Positions 50,748 to 61,564 of a stretch of 64,000 nt of DNA are shown here, one piece after another. The notes beneath the pieces are model-generated. The model had not been told where the DNA came from, made no database searches, and saw only the letters and a program-made list of their open reading frames with translations. Position 1 is the stretch's first letter. Every line of letters begins with the position of its first letter. Source of the stretch: Narthecium ossifragum. Lineage: Eukaryota > Streptophyta > Magnoliopsida > Dioscoreales > Nartheciaceae. A program made the position numbers and the translations under genes. The stretch covers positions 28,328,007-28,392,006 of the forward strand of contig OY986965.1 of NCBI GenBank assembly GCA_963920575.1, in the 5' to 3' direction.

Positions 50748-52082
50748 TTATTCCAGGCCAGCTAATCTGCTTCTTAACTTCAAGTTTCGGACTTCCTACA
50801 AAAAGATCATAATGAAGTACTATTAAAGACATCACAGAAGAATTGCCTCAAGATTCAGTAAACAAAACACATTACAAAAAGGTTAAAAAGATCAGAAAGG
50901 AAACATATGAACATAACTTATCAGGTTCCCATACAAATAGCATAAGACATGACAATAAAACATTACAAAGGTCTAATCCAAACATTCTAAACTCGGATTC
51001 TCCAGTAGTTAGCTATACACCAATGACTTCAAAAAATTACCATCAGCAAGGCAGATATTTAGAGCAGCACTAACCAGATGTTATAGTTCATATGTGAACA
51101 AGTGACCGTCAAACTAATGCTATTAATCCAAAAAGATCTCATGGATGGATCATCTAAAAAATTTCTATAAGAGCAACAATACCTAAAAATAGGCAAAAGA
51201 TCTAACCTGCTCAAGAACCCTAGTGGAGCTCTTATCCACAAGCATCGCCAACCCCTCCAACTTGGACAGCATCTTCCCATAGAAATCTTCCAATTCCGAC
51301 GCATAACCCACCGCCTCCGGTCCTACCAACACCCCCAATCTCTCCATTCCAAACCCCTCGACGGAGGCATCCAGCACCCGCTGGTCCTTCCCAGCCTCCT
51401 CCCGCACCCTATCGACGCTCTCCGATTCTCTCCCTTCTCGCTCCTTTTCCCCCCGCCCCGTGAACGGCATCCACGGCAACGCCGACTCCGGCGCGAAGGA
51501 CCCGTACTGCCCTCGAAACGCCGGGCCGACGTTGACAACGTCGATCGACCGCGGCTCGAGCGCTATACCGCCGCCGTTGGGGCGGATCACGAAGGCTCTG
51601 TACTCGTGGGTGTGGACAGCGCGGTTGTCAGTGGCGGAGAGGGAAAGTAGAATGAGCACCAGTGGTTGGGGGGGCTCGGTGCCTAGGGCTAGCGCTAGGT
51701 TTTCCTGGAGGGAGAGGGAGACGGCGTGCTCGCGCATGGAGGGCCGGAGTGGTTTCGGTCGGCGGCGTCGGGAGGAGAACCACCCGATTGGTGGGCGGCT
51801 GCGGAGAACGGCGGGGTCGACGCGGCCGAGGGCATCGTGGAAGGACAAGGGAGTGCCAGTAGAGAGGTGGCCGGAAATGGAGGCTACCATGAGGGGAGAG
51901 GAGGAGGAGGAGGAGGAGGTGGGGTCGAGAGGGACGTCGTCGGACGGTTCGGGGGGAGGGAGAAGGGAAAGGTGACCGAAGAGGAGGCCGTCAGAGTCGC
52001 CGGGGGAAGAGGCGAAGCGTTGGAGTAGGGAGGAAAGGGTCGCTCCGGAGATGGATATCTTTTGGAGATCGGCGGCGGCCAT
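50748..52082 (-). CDS. Abraxas/ABRO1-like MPN protein (FAM175 family), two exons
   Basis: Exon 1 is 52082-51207 (292 codons) and exon 2 is 50795-50748 (15 codons plus stop). The joint is GT-AG in phase 0, giving 307 residues. Residues about 8-190 fit the inactive MPN domain of Abraxas/ABRO1: ISISGATLSSLLQ, GLLFGHLSL, IGWFSSRRRRPKPLRPSMRE, LVLILLSLS and HEYRAFVIRP. The metal-binding JAMM residues are absent, as is normal for this scaffold subunit. The C-terminal part (from about 240) is a predicted helix/coiled coil running into exon 2 (EVRNLKLRSRLAGLE), where animal homologues carry their coiled coil. In animals such proteins scaffold the K63-specific deubiquitinase BRCC36 in the BRISC or BRCA1-A complexes. 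The plant role is inferred. Exon 1 is strongly GC-rich with a Ser/Pro run. Confidence 0.85.
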
Positions 52083-52390
52083 GACGGCGCAGGCGATCGA
52101 GATCGCCGGCGGAGAAGGGGCTTTGGTCTTAGGTTTGTAACGTTTGTTTGATATATACTCAATACTTTCTTATTTAAACATAATAAACGGTTGCATATAA
52201 ATGGAGTTATTTTTTTAAAAAATCCATTTGTGTTTTGATTTATCATACTTGTGTTTCTTTGCATAACAAGTCCAAAACTTAATTTCCGGTCCAAATTACC
52301 CATGGTCAAAATTGCCATGTCACCCATCCACCCTGGGCTCCCTCCTCTCCTCTCCTCTCTCTCTCCCGCCGGCCTCTCTCTCTCCCGCCG

Positions 52391-52676
52391 GTCCTCGAGG
52401 CCGCCTCCGTCCTCGTTGCCATCGTGGTCGTCCACGAGGCCGACCACTTCCTCGCCGCCACCCTGCAGGGCATCCACGTGAGCAAGTTCGCCGTGGGGTT
52501 CGGCCCCGTCCTCGCTCGCTTCTCGTCCGGTGGCGTCGAGTACTCCTTCCGGGCCTTTCCCCTCGACGGGTTCGTCGGCTTCCCCGACGACGACCCCGAC
52601 AGCGATATCCCTCCCGACGACGCTGACCTCCTCCGTAACCGTCCTATCCCCGACCGGCTCCTCGTTGTCTCCGCCG
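52391..52676 (+). pseudogene. ARASP (S2P metalloprotease) fragment A
   Basis: Reads VLEAASVLVAIVVVHEADHF, then GIHVSKFAVGFGPVLARF, YSFRAFPLDGFVGFPDDDPD and PIPDRLLVVSAG, the first membrane helix with the HExxH zinc motif and following loop of chloroplast ARASP (RseP-type M50 peptidase). The match breaks off after VVSAG into unrelated CT-rich sequence. Fragment C at 53333-53893 covers the same part inverted. G in the FPLGGFVGFP signature of the family is D here. Confidence 0.85.
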
Positions 52677-52790
52677 GTCGGGAGCTAGTCCTCTCTCCTC
52701 GACCTCTCTCTCTCTCTCTCTCCTCGACCTCTCTCTCTCTCTATATATCCTTCCCCTCCACCCTTTCTTCTTCCCACCAAAGCCCAGACT

Positions 52791-53126
52791 ATGCTCTACC
52801 TCTCCACTCCTCACCACCCTCCCCCCTTCTCTCTCCTCTACCCCAAGCCTTCCCTTCTCAAGCCCCTCCTCTACAAGCCTCACTCCCACGTCCATCTACC
52901 CTCCAACCTCTTCCCCCACCGCCGCCGCCGCCGCCGTCGCCGCCGTCGCCGCCATCTCTTCGTCCCTCATGCCGACCTCTACAGCGGCTTGGAGAGCGCC
53001 CAGTCAGTCCTCGAGGCTGCCTCCGTCCTCGCTGCCATCGTGGTCGTCCACGAGGCCGACCACTTCCTCGCCGCCACCCTGCAGGGCATCCACGTGAGCA
53101 AGTTCGCCGTGGGGTTCGGCCCCGTC
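52791..53126 (+). pseudogene. ARASP fragment B, N-terminus with transit peptide region
   Basis: Starts with an ATG at 52791 and a Ser/Pro/Leu-rich, Arg-rich leader as expected for plastid targeting. A GCC-type run encodes a string of arginines, followed by DLYSGLESAQSVLEAASVLA, the HEADH zinc motif and KFAVGFGPV. The match ends at 53126 and the frame runs into 12 foreign codons and a stop. It overlaps in content with fragments A and C, so the N-terminal helix of the same parent gene is present three times within 1.5 kb. Confidence 0.85.
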
Positions 53127-53332
53127 GTGCGCTGGATCGGCGGGGAAGACTGGAGGCGGTGACAATGAGGGGGGAAAGGGTCGGATCAGTGGTACCCGCG
53201 ACACGGAGATCACCGCAGCTTTCCATGTATGTTGGCCAGCTAGCTAGGCTGGGCCGGGAATCTCGATGTCTCGGGTGGATCGGACGGAGGAGAGCGACCG
53301 CGTCGTACTTGATCCGGATTTCCGGATCAGCC

Positions 53333-53893
53333 CCCCTCTTGACACAAGCGCCACACTTCTACTTGGGTTTGCTTTGATGATCTCCACGAGCTCGGAAACA
53401 GATGGCGCAGTTGCAAGGATGGCTTCGTCAAGGCCGAGGATGATGTCGTCGGGACGAAGGCCGTCGCGGACTTCGTCCCGGCGGCGGGGGAATTGGGTCG
53501 GACCTCGGGGACGCGGACACCAGGTAGGGGGAGCTGTACGGGGAGGCCGACGAACAGAACCTGAGCGAGGACGATGAGAAAGGCAAAGAGAGCATTGGCA
53601 GCGACCCCGGCGGAGACAACGAGGAGCCGGTCGGGGATAGGACGGTTACGGAGGAGGTCAGCGTCGTCGAGAGGGATATCGCTGTCGGGGTCGTCGTCGG
53701 GGAAGCCGACGAACCCGCCGAGGGGAAAGGCCCGGAAGGAGTACTCGACGCCACCGGACGAGAAGCGAGCGAGGACGGGGCCGAACCCCACGGCGAACTT
53801 GCTCACGTGGATGCCCTGCAGGGTGGCGGTGAGGAAGTGGTCGGCCTCGTGGACGACCACGATGGCAGCGAGGACGGAGGCGGCCTCGAGGAC
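53333..53893 (-). pseudogene. ARASP fragment C, inverted, reaching the PDZ domain
   Basis: Minus strand: VLEAASVLAAIVVVHEADHF, GIHVSKFAVGFGPVLARF, AFPLGGFVGFPDDDPDSDIP, VVSAGVAANALFAFLIVL, VGLPVQLPLPGVRVPEV, PNSPAA. A one-base-scale shift then leads into the PDZ domain (DGLRPDDIILGLDEAILA, VELVEIIKANPSRSVAL) in the next frame. This is the longest piece of the parent gene, but the second catalytic helix pair and the C-terminus are missing. It forms the right arm of the inverted repeat with fragment A. The FPLGG signature is intact here, unlike in fragment A. Confidence 0.87.
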
Positions 53894-54094
53894 CGGCGGG
53901 AGAGAGAGGAGAGGAGAGGAGAGGAGAGGAGAGGAGGGAGCCCGAGGGCGGATGGGTGACGTTGCAATCGAGCTGAGTTGATCAGGGGTAATTTGGACCG
54001 GAAATTAAATTTTGGACTTGTTATGCAAAGAAACACAAGAATGACCCTTAACTGATAAATCAAAACACAAATGGATTTTTTTTAAAAATAACTC

Positions 54095-55211
54095 TCTGGG
54101 AAACAACAGAGAAATTGGATGTTATTATTATTGAAATTAAGATGGAATTTTTAGGAGTCGGAGATTGTGTACTGTTTTAGGAGGTGTGTGAAAGGATTGT
54201 CAAAAATTATTATGTTGGCATGCAACTTGGGAGGTCAGAGAATGGATTTATTTCAATAGATTGCTTTGCTTGGTGTCTGGGATATGCCATTCTTATACCC
54301 TTTTTATTTATTTAGTGTGGTAAAACTGTGATTTTTATGCTGGCTTATCAACAAATGGAATATATAATAAGAATTGCTGAGACATTATATTCGTCTTCGT
54401 TAGGAACAATAATTATTTTATGTGCTATTAAAAAGCCAATTATGTATAAATATAAGTATAACTAGAGACAAGTTATTGGCTTATTGCTTGTTAAAGTATT
54501 ATCAAATCTTTCACCAAAGATTTTAGTATATTTTAAAGTATCAACAAGTAATATTATATATATATTTAGCCATTGTGAAATTTATTTGAAAACTTCAAAC
54601 CTGAAATGGTTTACTTGATCAAAGAAGTTCAGCTTCAATCTTTGAAAATTTGAAGGAAGAGTACATGAACAGTATCCAAAAATTGTGGAAACATACTTCT
54701 TGAAAGAGTGACACACAATAATATCATAAGATTAAGATTCAGAAACAGAACATACACCAAATTTCATTCTTAATTTTTCATGTGTTATGACAGACCCTGA
54801 CAATTGGACAATGTCACCTTTTCTATTGTAAGCTTTGGAGAAGGAGATAATGGCATATATATCTTGAAGCCAGAAGCTTTATTGATGCACATTCTCATCC
54901 TATGTTCTTGGAATAAGAGTTATAACTTCAGAAATGAGACCTCTTGTTTCAGCAGTAGTGATCCTGCTTTTGCTTCTACTATCAGTCATCTCAGTTCAAG
55001 GTATACAAAACCCTTCAATCATTCTCATGTCTACTCTATTGCGAAGCTTTCTTGTTTTATATAGTTGCATGGTTAAGTAAAACTTTGAATTTGATCTTCA
55101 AATTCTTGTTTCTCTTCTCCTTCTTCTTCAGGGATCAGATTGGAAGAAGAGTTCTCACAGGTCCTCCGTGGAAAAATGCTTTTAATACTGTTTTTTTCCG
55201 GCGTCAGAAGG
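54095..55211. other. AT-rich spacer inside the composite element
   Basis: Lies between the inner ends of the two palindromic halves. It is AT-rich, unlike the GC-rich gene pieces on both sides. Several splice-like sites occur (for example a pyrimidine tract and CAG before GGATCAGATTGG at about 55133), so it may include another captured or original segment, but no family is recognised. Confidence 0.4.
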
Positions 55212-55406
55212 GAGTTTTTTACGTTTTAAATCCATTTTATTTTCGAATTTACAAAACAAGTCTATTCTTGTCTTTGTTTACATAATAAGCCCAAAATTAT
55301 TTTTTAAAACAAAAATGTCCTTCTCTCGAACCAGCGTTTCCTTTCCTTTAAGCTGGCGTTTCTTTGGATCTTCGACGCGCCGCCAGGCTCGCCACGCTCA
55401 TTCTCC

Positions 55407-55664
55407 GTGAGGGAGAAGGAGATAGCCACTCCCGAGCTCGACCGTCATGCAAAGCTCCCACCTTTAGAGGTCTCGAATGGCGACGGGTTCTCGACGAGGG
55501 AGAAGGAGATGGCCACTTCCGAGCTCGACCACCGTGCAAAGCTCCCACTTTTAGAGGTCTCGAATGGCGATGGGTTCTCCACGAGGGAGAAGGAGATAGC
55601 CAGTCCCGAGCTCGACCACCACGCAAAGCTCCCACCTTTAGTGGCTTCCGATGGCGATGGGTTC
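55407..55664 (+). repeat. Three tandem 87-bp repeats, echoed inverted at 56413-56540
   Basis: One open frame repeats a 29-residue unit of the type TREKE(I/M)A(T/S)(P/S)ELD, AKLP(P/L)LE, VSNGDGFS three times. About one and a half more units lie in reverse orientation at 56413-56540, so the repeat is part of the inverted arms of the second half of the composite element. It is continuous with the glycosyltransferase fragment downstream and may represent its stem region. Confidence 0.8.
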
Positions 55665-56130
55665 TCTCGAACCAACTACTCCACTCCGGAGCTCGAATCC
55701 GTTGGAAAGATCAAGTCATTGCAGCCAACTGGGAGGAAAAGGCTGTCTACGAGCAATCCCCACCTTGATCTCTTGCAACCCAATTCCCCGTCGAAGCTTT
55801 ACTCCACGAGAGCTCAAGAGTTCTTCGAGGGTTCCTCCTGTAATCCTCGTTTCTTCATGACTTGGATCTCCTCGTCGGAAGCTTTAGGTCCCAGGGAGCT
55901 GTTCTCGGTGGAGAGCGTGTTCAAAACCCATCAAAATGCTTGCTTGCTGATGGTCTCCGATGCGATGGACTCTCCTGCCGGAAACCTTCTCCTAAAACCC
56001 TTGACGGAGAGAGGCTACAGAGTGGTCGCACTGTCGCCGGACTTCCAACATCTCTTCAAGAACACGCGCGGTGGATCACTGGTTCGAAGATCTCGTCGAA
56101 GGACGCATTGAACCCAGAAAAGTCTCGATA
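55665..56130 (+). pseudogene. Captured alpha-1,4-glycosyltransferase fragment (A4GalT-like)
   Basis: Reads FFMTWISSSEALGPRELFSV, ESVFKTHQNACLLMVSDAMD, LLKPLTERGYRVVALSPDF and FKNT, then in a shifted frame WFEDLVEGRIEP. These are consecutive segments of the plant lactosylceramide 4-alpha-galactosyltransferase-like family (for example the At4g19900 type), Golgi enzymes with a DXD motif. The fragment stops before the DXD motif, is frameshifted near 56070 and has no C-terminal domain, so it is not a functional enzyme. It is the only non-repetitive cargo of the right half of the composite element. Confidence 0.82.
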
Positions 56131-56918
56131 CTCATAACATTTTTCTTATTATTTTACTCTAAGTGGGTGGCCAAAGTGGGGTTGTTGGCTTTGGCTTTTG
56201 AGAGAGGATTTCCAATGGAGAAGAACCTTCCTCTGGGATCTCAAAAGCGAAGCACCGGCACCACCATCTACGGGAGTATAAGTAACGAGGAGGTTAGCAT
56301 CAAGAGCAGTAGTATACGTGGTAAGAGAGAGGATTGGAATTGGAGTTTGTTGATGAGGAGTAGGAGGTGCTTATAGAGTAGCAGTAGTATTCCATGGCGA
56401 AGCTAAATTAATGTGCTCGGGAGTGGCTATCTCCTTCTCCCTCGCCGAGAACCCGTCGCCATTCGAGACCTCTAAAGGTGGGAACTTTGCATGGCGGTCG
56501 AGCTCGGGAGTGGCTATCTCCTTCTCCCTCACGGGGAACAAGCACGGCCAGCCTGGCGGCGCGTCGAAGATCCAAAGAACCGCTGGCTTAAAGGAAAGGA
56601 ACGCTGGTTCGAGAGAAGGGCACTTTTGTCTTAAAAAATAAATTTGGACTTATTATGTAAACAAAGACGAGAATAGACTTGTTTTGTAAATTCGAAAATA
56701 AAATAGATTTAAAACGTAAAAAACTCCATATAAATGTAAGGGTTACTCTTCTATTTTTCATGACGTGGCGTATGAGAAATATTCTATCTCGTAAACTAAC
56801 ATTTATGATGTAGTATATGAGTTAAAATGTAGCATAGGAGTCGTCCTCTAACTCATATATGTCGATCGTATGCGTGACATAAATAGATCCATATGACACG
56901 GGACTCACCTAATACACC

Positions 56919-57439
56919 TAGGGGTGTGCAACGGCTTGGGTGACAGGTAAATGGGTGATTTTGCACACCCTTGTGACCCGCCCATTAACCTGTTATTTTT
57001 TAACAGGTAAACAGATAAACGGGTTAACAGGTAAATGGGTAAACAGGTACAGGTTAACCCGTTTAACCTGCTATTTTTTCAGAATTATAGGATGATTTCT
57101 CAACCTTATTCAGATCTCTAATTAGCCACCTTCCAAACAAAAAAGCTAAATCACACTCTTTGCTTGAGTACAACATAAGAAGGCAGTAGTATTGACATTT
57201 CAGGACTGAAAATAATTTCAGCATATATATCACGAAATATATATATTTTTTAATTTTAACAGGTAAACGGGTTAACCCGTTAATAAAAAACTGAATACCC
57301 ATTACCCAACCCGTTTTTCACCATAATGGGTCAGGTTCGACCCGACCTGTTTTTTACCATCTCATGACCCGCCCGTTAAGGCTCGGGTCGGTGTTTTGAC
57401 CGGGTCGAAACGGGTTACCCGACCCGTTGCACACCCCTA
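56919..57439. mobile_element. hAT MITE with perfect 8-bp target duplication
   Basis: The ends TAGGGGTGTGCAACGG and inverse CCGTTGCACACCCCTA are exact inverted repeats. AATACACC is duplicated at 56911-56918 and 57440-57447. Subterminal GGGTAA/TTACCC motifs resemble the element at 13672-14755. No transposase is present. It looks young because the duplication and ends are intact. Confidence 0.87.
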
Positions 57440-57447
57440 AATACACC

Positions 57448-59089
57448 TATATCCTCATGGTGCACACATGACGGAAGCGGAGAGAGAGAGAGGGGTAGTG
57501 GCGGGGGTGATTCCTATGCCAGGTGGCACGAGCTTCACCGAGGGTACTTTAGGTAACTTTGAATCAGGCGAATGAGCTGAACAAGAAATCAATGGAATAA
57601 GCTGAATATGGTGATTCTATGGATTTTGGTTATGTTATTTAGCTGCTCTGTATGCAATGAGTTTAATCTGTTGATTTTGACGTTTGGTTTGTCTAGTATG
57701 AATGCGTCGAATTTGCTCAACATGTGAATTTTGATGGTATGTTAAAAATAAATATTTAAATTTAATTCAAATTAAGAATTTTTTAAATAATAATGACAAT
57801 ACCCGCTGGACATAAATAATCATCAACTTATACATGCCTCATGTGTTGGTCCTTATACCTTAACTAAAGTACTATAAACTAAAAAAAACTCCAAAATGAT
57901 ATAAATATTGTAGGCGTTCCTCCAAGCTTTCGGTTGTTTGATGACCTTACAATTTAATCCAAGTAACAAATAATAGCAATAGATTCTCTGCAGGTTTACA
58001 ACTCAAACTACTTATAATAGGCCTTCGATTCGTCCAAAAATAGCCTTCAACGACTTGTTGTAATTTCCCAATGGCTCTACTTTTGACTCTGTGTATACTG
58101 GCGGTGGATCGACCGCCGCTTCAGCCGTTTAGTTCAAAATGCAACCTTCATTGTTCATAGTCGATCCACGCATCCACTGTCACATTAACCGTTAGCCAAA
58201 CACACCCTAAAAATATAAGTCACGATCGATCCATGCATTCTCCTCAATTCACTCACGATCGATCCATGCATCGACCGTACGTCTATGTCAAGATAACATT
58301 ACTCCACAGTCGATGCGACTGTCGACCATCAATGCATTCCAAATCAGATGAGAACGCCGTGATTCATCAAAATAGGAATGTGATGGAGGTTAGATTCCGG
58401 ATGTTCCAAATAGCATTGCGAGCCAAACGCTTGAATTTGAATCCGGAATCCGCCATTTCTCCCATGCATCCACCTCATTCGCCCCACCCCTGTGGCATCC
58501 AAACATGCCCCTAGTGTATATATACTTGTCGGGACGTGCCCTTTTTTATAGAAATTTTTTTAAAAAAAAGCCGGTTAAGGTTTTTTAAAATATGTTTTTG
58601 TTTTTTTTTTTGTGAAGAGACCCATATTTGTGAAGGAATATCTATTTATGAAAGACACTTATTCGCAAGATATTTTTCTTATATGAAGAAATGCGACACC
58701 TATTCACAAAAACATCTATCATCTAGCTATCGAGAATAAAAAAATGCAGGCGCGCATCCTTCCCAATATCGAAATTTGACGATAATAAAAGGGGAGCGAA
58801 AGCAAAGCTTCACTAAAATATCAGCTAAAGTAAAAGCTCCAAAAACCTGAAACACCGAAGTAGAACATATTTTCCTAAAATGAGAATTTTCTATTGAATA
58901 AATACGAAGAAAACATTACAAATTGACTCATGAACAGAAGAAGAATCCCTCCACGGCTCCACGAAGAATGAATCCAAAACCATGAAATCAATACAAAAGC
59001 ATAGACCTACACAGCATGCATGCAAACTAGAGAAAGCAAAGACTCCAATGGTAAATAGAATTTGACCACTTAGAAGACCTATATATACG
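57448..59089. other. Intergenic, laccase 3' side
   Basis: AT-rich with no recognised gene. A stretch with repeated GATCGATCCATGCAT and CGATCCACGCATC strings at about 58160-58275 suggests a decayed repeat, and nearby GTTAGCCAAACACACCC is typical of MITE ends, but it was not resolved. The 3' UTR of the laccase should lie just left of 59090. Confidence 0.45.
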
Positions 59090-61490
59090 CTAGCATTCCG
59101 GTAGATCGGCCGGAGGAGGCTCTAAAGTCTGCAGCTCTCCGACGCCATCCTCCACCAAGAACGCCGTCGCCAAGCCCCATGTAATATGGACATCCAGGTG
59201 GCAATGCATCAGCCAGACCCCTGGGTTGTCCGCCACGAACCGGATCACCGCCCACCCGTTCACCGGCACTCCAACGGTGTTCCTCTGAGGCGGGTCGACG
59301 AGATTAAACGAGGCGGTGTCCCTGGCGGCGTTGAAGTTGCCGAACCCCGTCGCCAGAATGTAGAAGTCGTAGCCGTGGAGGTGGATCGGATGCTCCTCGG
59401 CGGCGAAGATGTTGGTGCCTTGAAGGACTACCTGAACAACAGAGCCGTACTTTAATCTATACACTTTAGTGGCGGCCACCGGCTGCCAGAGCGCGCGGCT
59501 GATGTTGGCGGCGGTGTAGTCGAATTGCTTTGGCGGCGCCGCCGGGAAGTCGGAGGTGAACACCCCTTGGACGCCGAAGCGGTGGGCCTGCAAGATTGAG
59601 TAGGTCCGTGGCAGGACGAAGGAGAAGTTGTTCATGCTGGCGGCGAACCGGGTGTTGTTCGGGCCGCCGCAGGATTGGCCCGGAGGGCAGTTGAAGAGGC
59701 CGAGGCCGACAGTGAAGAAGAGGTTCTCGTCCACGGGGCCAGGGAGCTTGACGGCGGCCGGGCTCTTCATGCTGGAGGCGAAGGCAGTGGCGGTGGCGGT
59801 GTCGTTGAAGGCCGGGAGGGTAGGGAGGGCAGGTGTCGGCTTTGTCGTCGGGCAGCCGGCCGTCGCGTACTCGAGGACGGCGGTGGTGGTGGTGTTGTCG
59901 AAGGGCACGCCCTGCGCGCTGGCGTAGGCTCGCGCGGCGATGTAGTAGCGCGACGTGGGCTGGTTTGTGGTGACGAGCACGTCGGTGGTCTGGCCGGGGC
60001 CGAGCAGGAGCACGGACGTCGTGAAGGGCTTCATGTAGGAGGCGTCGGCGCCGACTACAGTCATGGAGTGGCCGGCAATGCTGACGAAGAGCTCGGTATT
60101 GAGGGCAGCGTTGATGAAGCGGAGGAGGTTGGCCTCGCCGGCGGCCACTGGAATTATTGTCGTAGCTGCAAGTTTACATAAATATTTCTTTCAATCAATC
60201 AATTTTTTTTTATGAGATCTTTGATGTGATAAATAGGAAGCTAAGATGGAGATGAGTCGGACCATTCTTCGAGCAGTTGTAAAGGTCACCAGGCTGCCCG
60301 TTGATGGTGATGGCATTGGAGACGTTTGGCGCAGCACCAGTCTGTGTTGCCTGGTTGATCACATCTATTGGATTTGCTTCCCACCACTCTCCTACAGAGT
60401 CCAATGTTACACCACTAAAATTAGCCATTATAAGGATTACTAATATATTCTCATATCTTTGTGAGACATTAATCTTATCAACTTCACAGAAAGATAAAGA
60501 TAAATTGATCATGAGTCCCTAGACAAAATATAGATGCACGCTGACGCTGCAGCACACTTAACTAATTAAAGTGCCCTGCTTACGAGATGGAAATCTGAGC
60601 CAGCAGATGTACGGAGGAAGGGGGTGATCACTCATCAACTACCTGGCCTACCTTACCTTGCATGCACGCTGACCCTACCAGTGTTCCCCCAAAGAAGGCC
60701 ACCATGCCTGCCATGTTCTGTGTTTCTCACGACCAGAGAGAGTACAGAGGGAGGGAGTACTGGAGAATGTGGTTTCCACTTACCAAGGAGGACGGGGAAC
60801 TCTCTGTCAGGTTTGGCGAATGGATAGGAGGTGCCATTCTTGGGGCGGATGACGAGTGCTCCATACACGGTGGCTCTTAGCCATGAGCTGTGTGCATGCC
60901 ACCATAGCGTTCCCTCCTGCCCCTGGATCGTGAACCGGTACGTGTAGCTCCCGCCGGGCCTGATCGGGCACTGCGTCACAAACTCCGGCCCGTCCGCCCA
61001 TCCCGTCCTTATCTGTCGAACGCCATGCCTAACAACGCACGTACGCAAACCACAAGCATTTCAATTAACGGACCTATACGATGCCAACAGTACTGTAGTC
61101 CAGACTTAATAAAAGTGCATGCTAACGTACCAGTGAATGGTGACATTGTATCTGGCTCGGTTGACGACATTGACGACGAGGGTGTCGCCATTCATGACCT
61201 CCAACGTCGGCCCCGGCAGCTGCCCGTTCATAGTTATCACATTCTGAGTAGTGCACAGCCTCTTCACTGGCGTCTCTTGGACCTGTTTCAATCCAAATAA
61301 TGCATGTTACACACCATTATCAATTTCTGCGCGCTATGAAGAAGAAAGAAGAAGATCGATGATATAAAATCTAGGAAAGAAGACGCACAACGAAGTCGTG
61401 ATATTGGACTTCAGCATTGGCAAGAGTACTGAAGCAGAGAGAGAGAGCCAAAATGAAACAGAGGAACCAGCTGCATGTGTGGGTCTCCAT
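59090..61490 (-). CDS. Laccase (secreted multicopper oxidase), five exons
   Basis: Minus-strand exons: 61490-61389, 61282-61131, 61028-60784, 60391-60263 and 60165-59090. All are GT-AG, and the joined frame is 567 codons, the usual plant laccase length. Residues 1-26 are a signal peptide (hydrophobic [13 protein letters not shown], cleavage near ANA). The four copper signatures are intact: [27 protein letters not shown] and [16 protein letters not shown]. The type-1 axial position is Leu, as in high-potential laccases. Cupredoxin domains 1 to 3 follow in order and many N-x-S/T sites are present. Such enzymes act in the cell wall, oxidising monolignols or flavonoids with reduction of oxygen to water. 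A TATA-like TATTTATA lies 75 bases upstream of the ATG and a miR397-like site lies in exon 5. Which lignin or flavonoid laccase clade it belongs to needs a tree. Confidence 0.96.
60096..60116 (-). promoter_or_regulatory. Candidate miR397 target site in laccase exon 5
   Basis: The mRNA strand reads CATCAACGCTGCCCTCAATA plus C, encoding INAALN. The known miR397 target in laccases is CATCAACGCTGCACTCAATG plus A. Eighteen of 21 positions agree. Against the miR397b form (second base U) only miRNA positions 1 and 9 mispair. The mismatch at 9 is next to the slicing site and could weaken cleavage. Confidence 0.6.
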
Positions 61491-61564
61491 TTCTTTGAGC
61501 AGGTTGAGTCCTTCTGTTTGGAACCTTTCAAGTGGTAATGGAATAGGAAAGAAGAGGATCCTCC

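Larger units (their letters stand above)
52204..56726. mobile_element. Composite Pack-type Mutator-like element carrying fragments of two host genes
   Basis: Outer ends are inverted: left GAGTTATTTTTTTAAAAAAT, right (other strand) GAGTTTTTTACGTTTTAAAT, related over about 100 bases (both contain ATAAYAAGTCCAAA). A perfect 10-bp direct repeat CATATAAATG flanks them at 52194-52203 and 56727-56736, as expected for a Mutator-like transposition. Inside are two palindromic halves, each with its own pair of ends: 52204-54094 with pieces of an ARASP protease gene, and about 55212-56726 with a glycosyltransferase piece. They are separated by an AT-rich spacer. Neither inner boundary carries the target duplication, so the 4.5-kb unit appears to have moved as one. 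No transposase is present. Confidence 0.8.

Noticed and set aside
52424..53377. A 317-codon open frame on the + strand
   Set aside because: It is a chimera: ARASP fragment A, then CT-rich sequence, then other-frame translation of fragment B. It lies inside a transposable element and has no coherent domain order.
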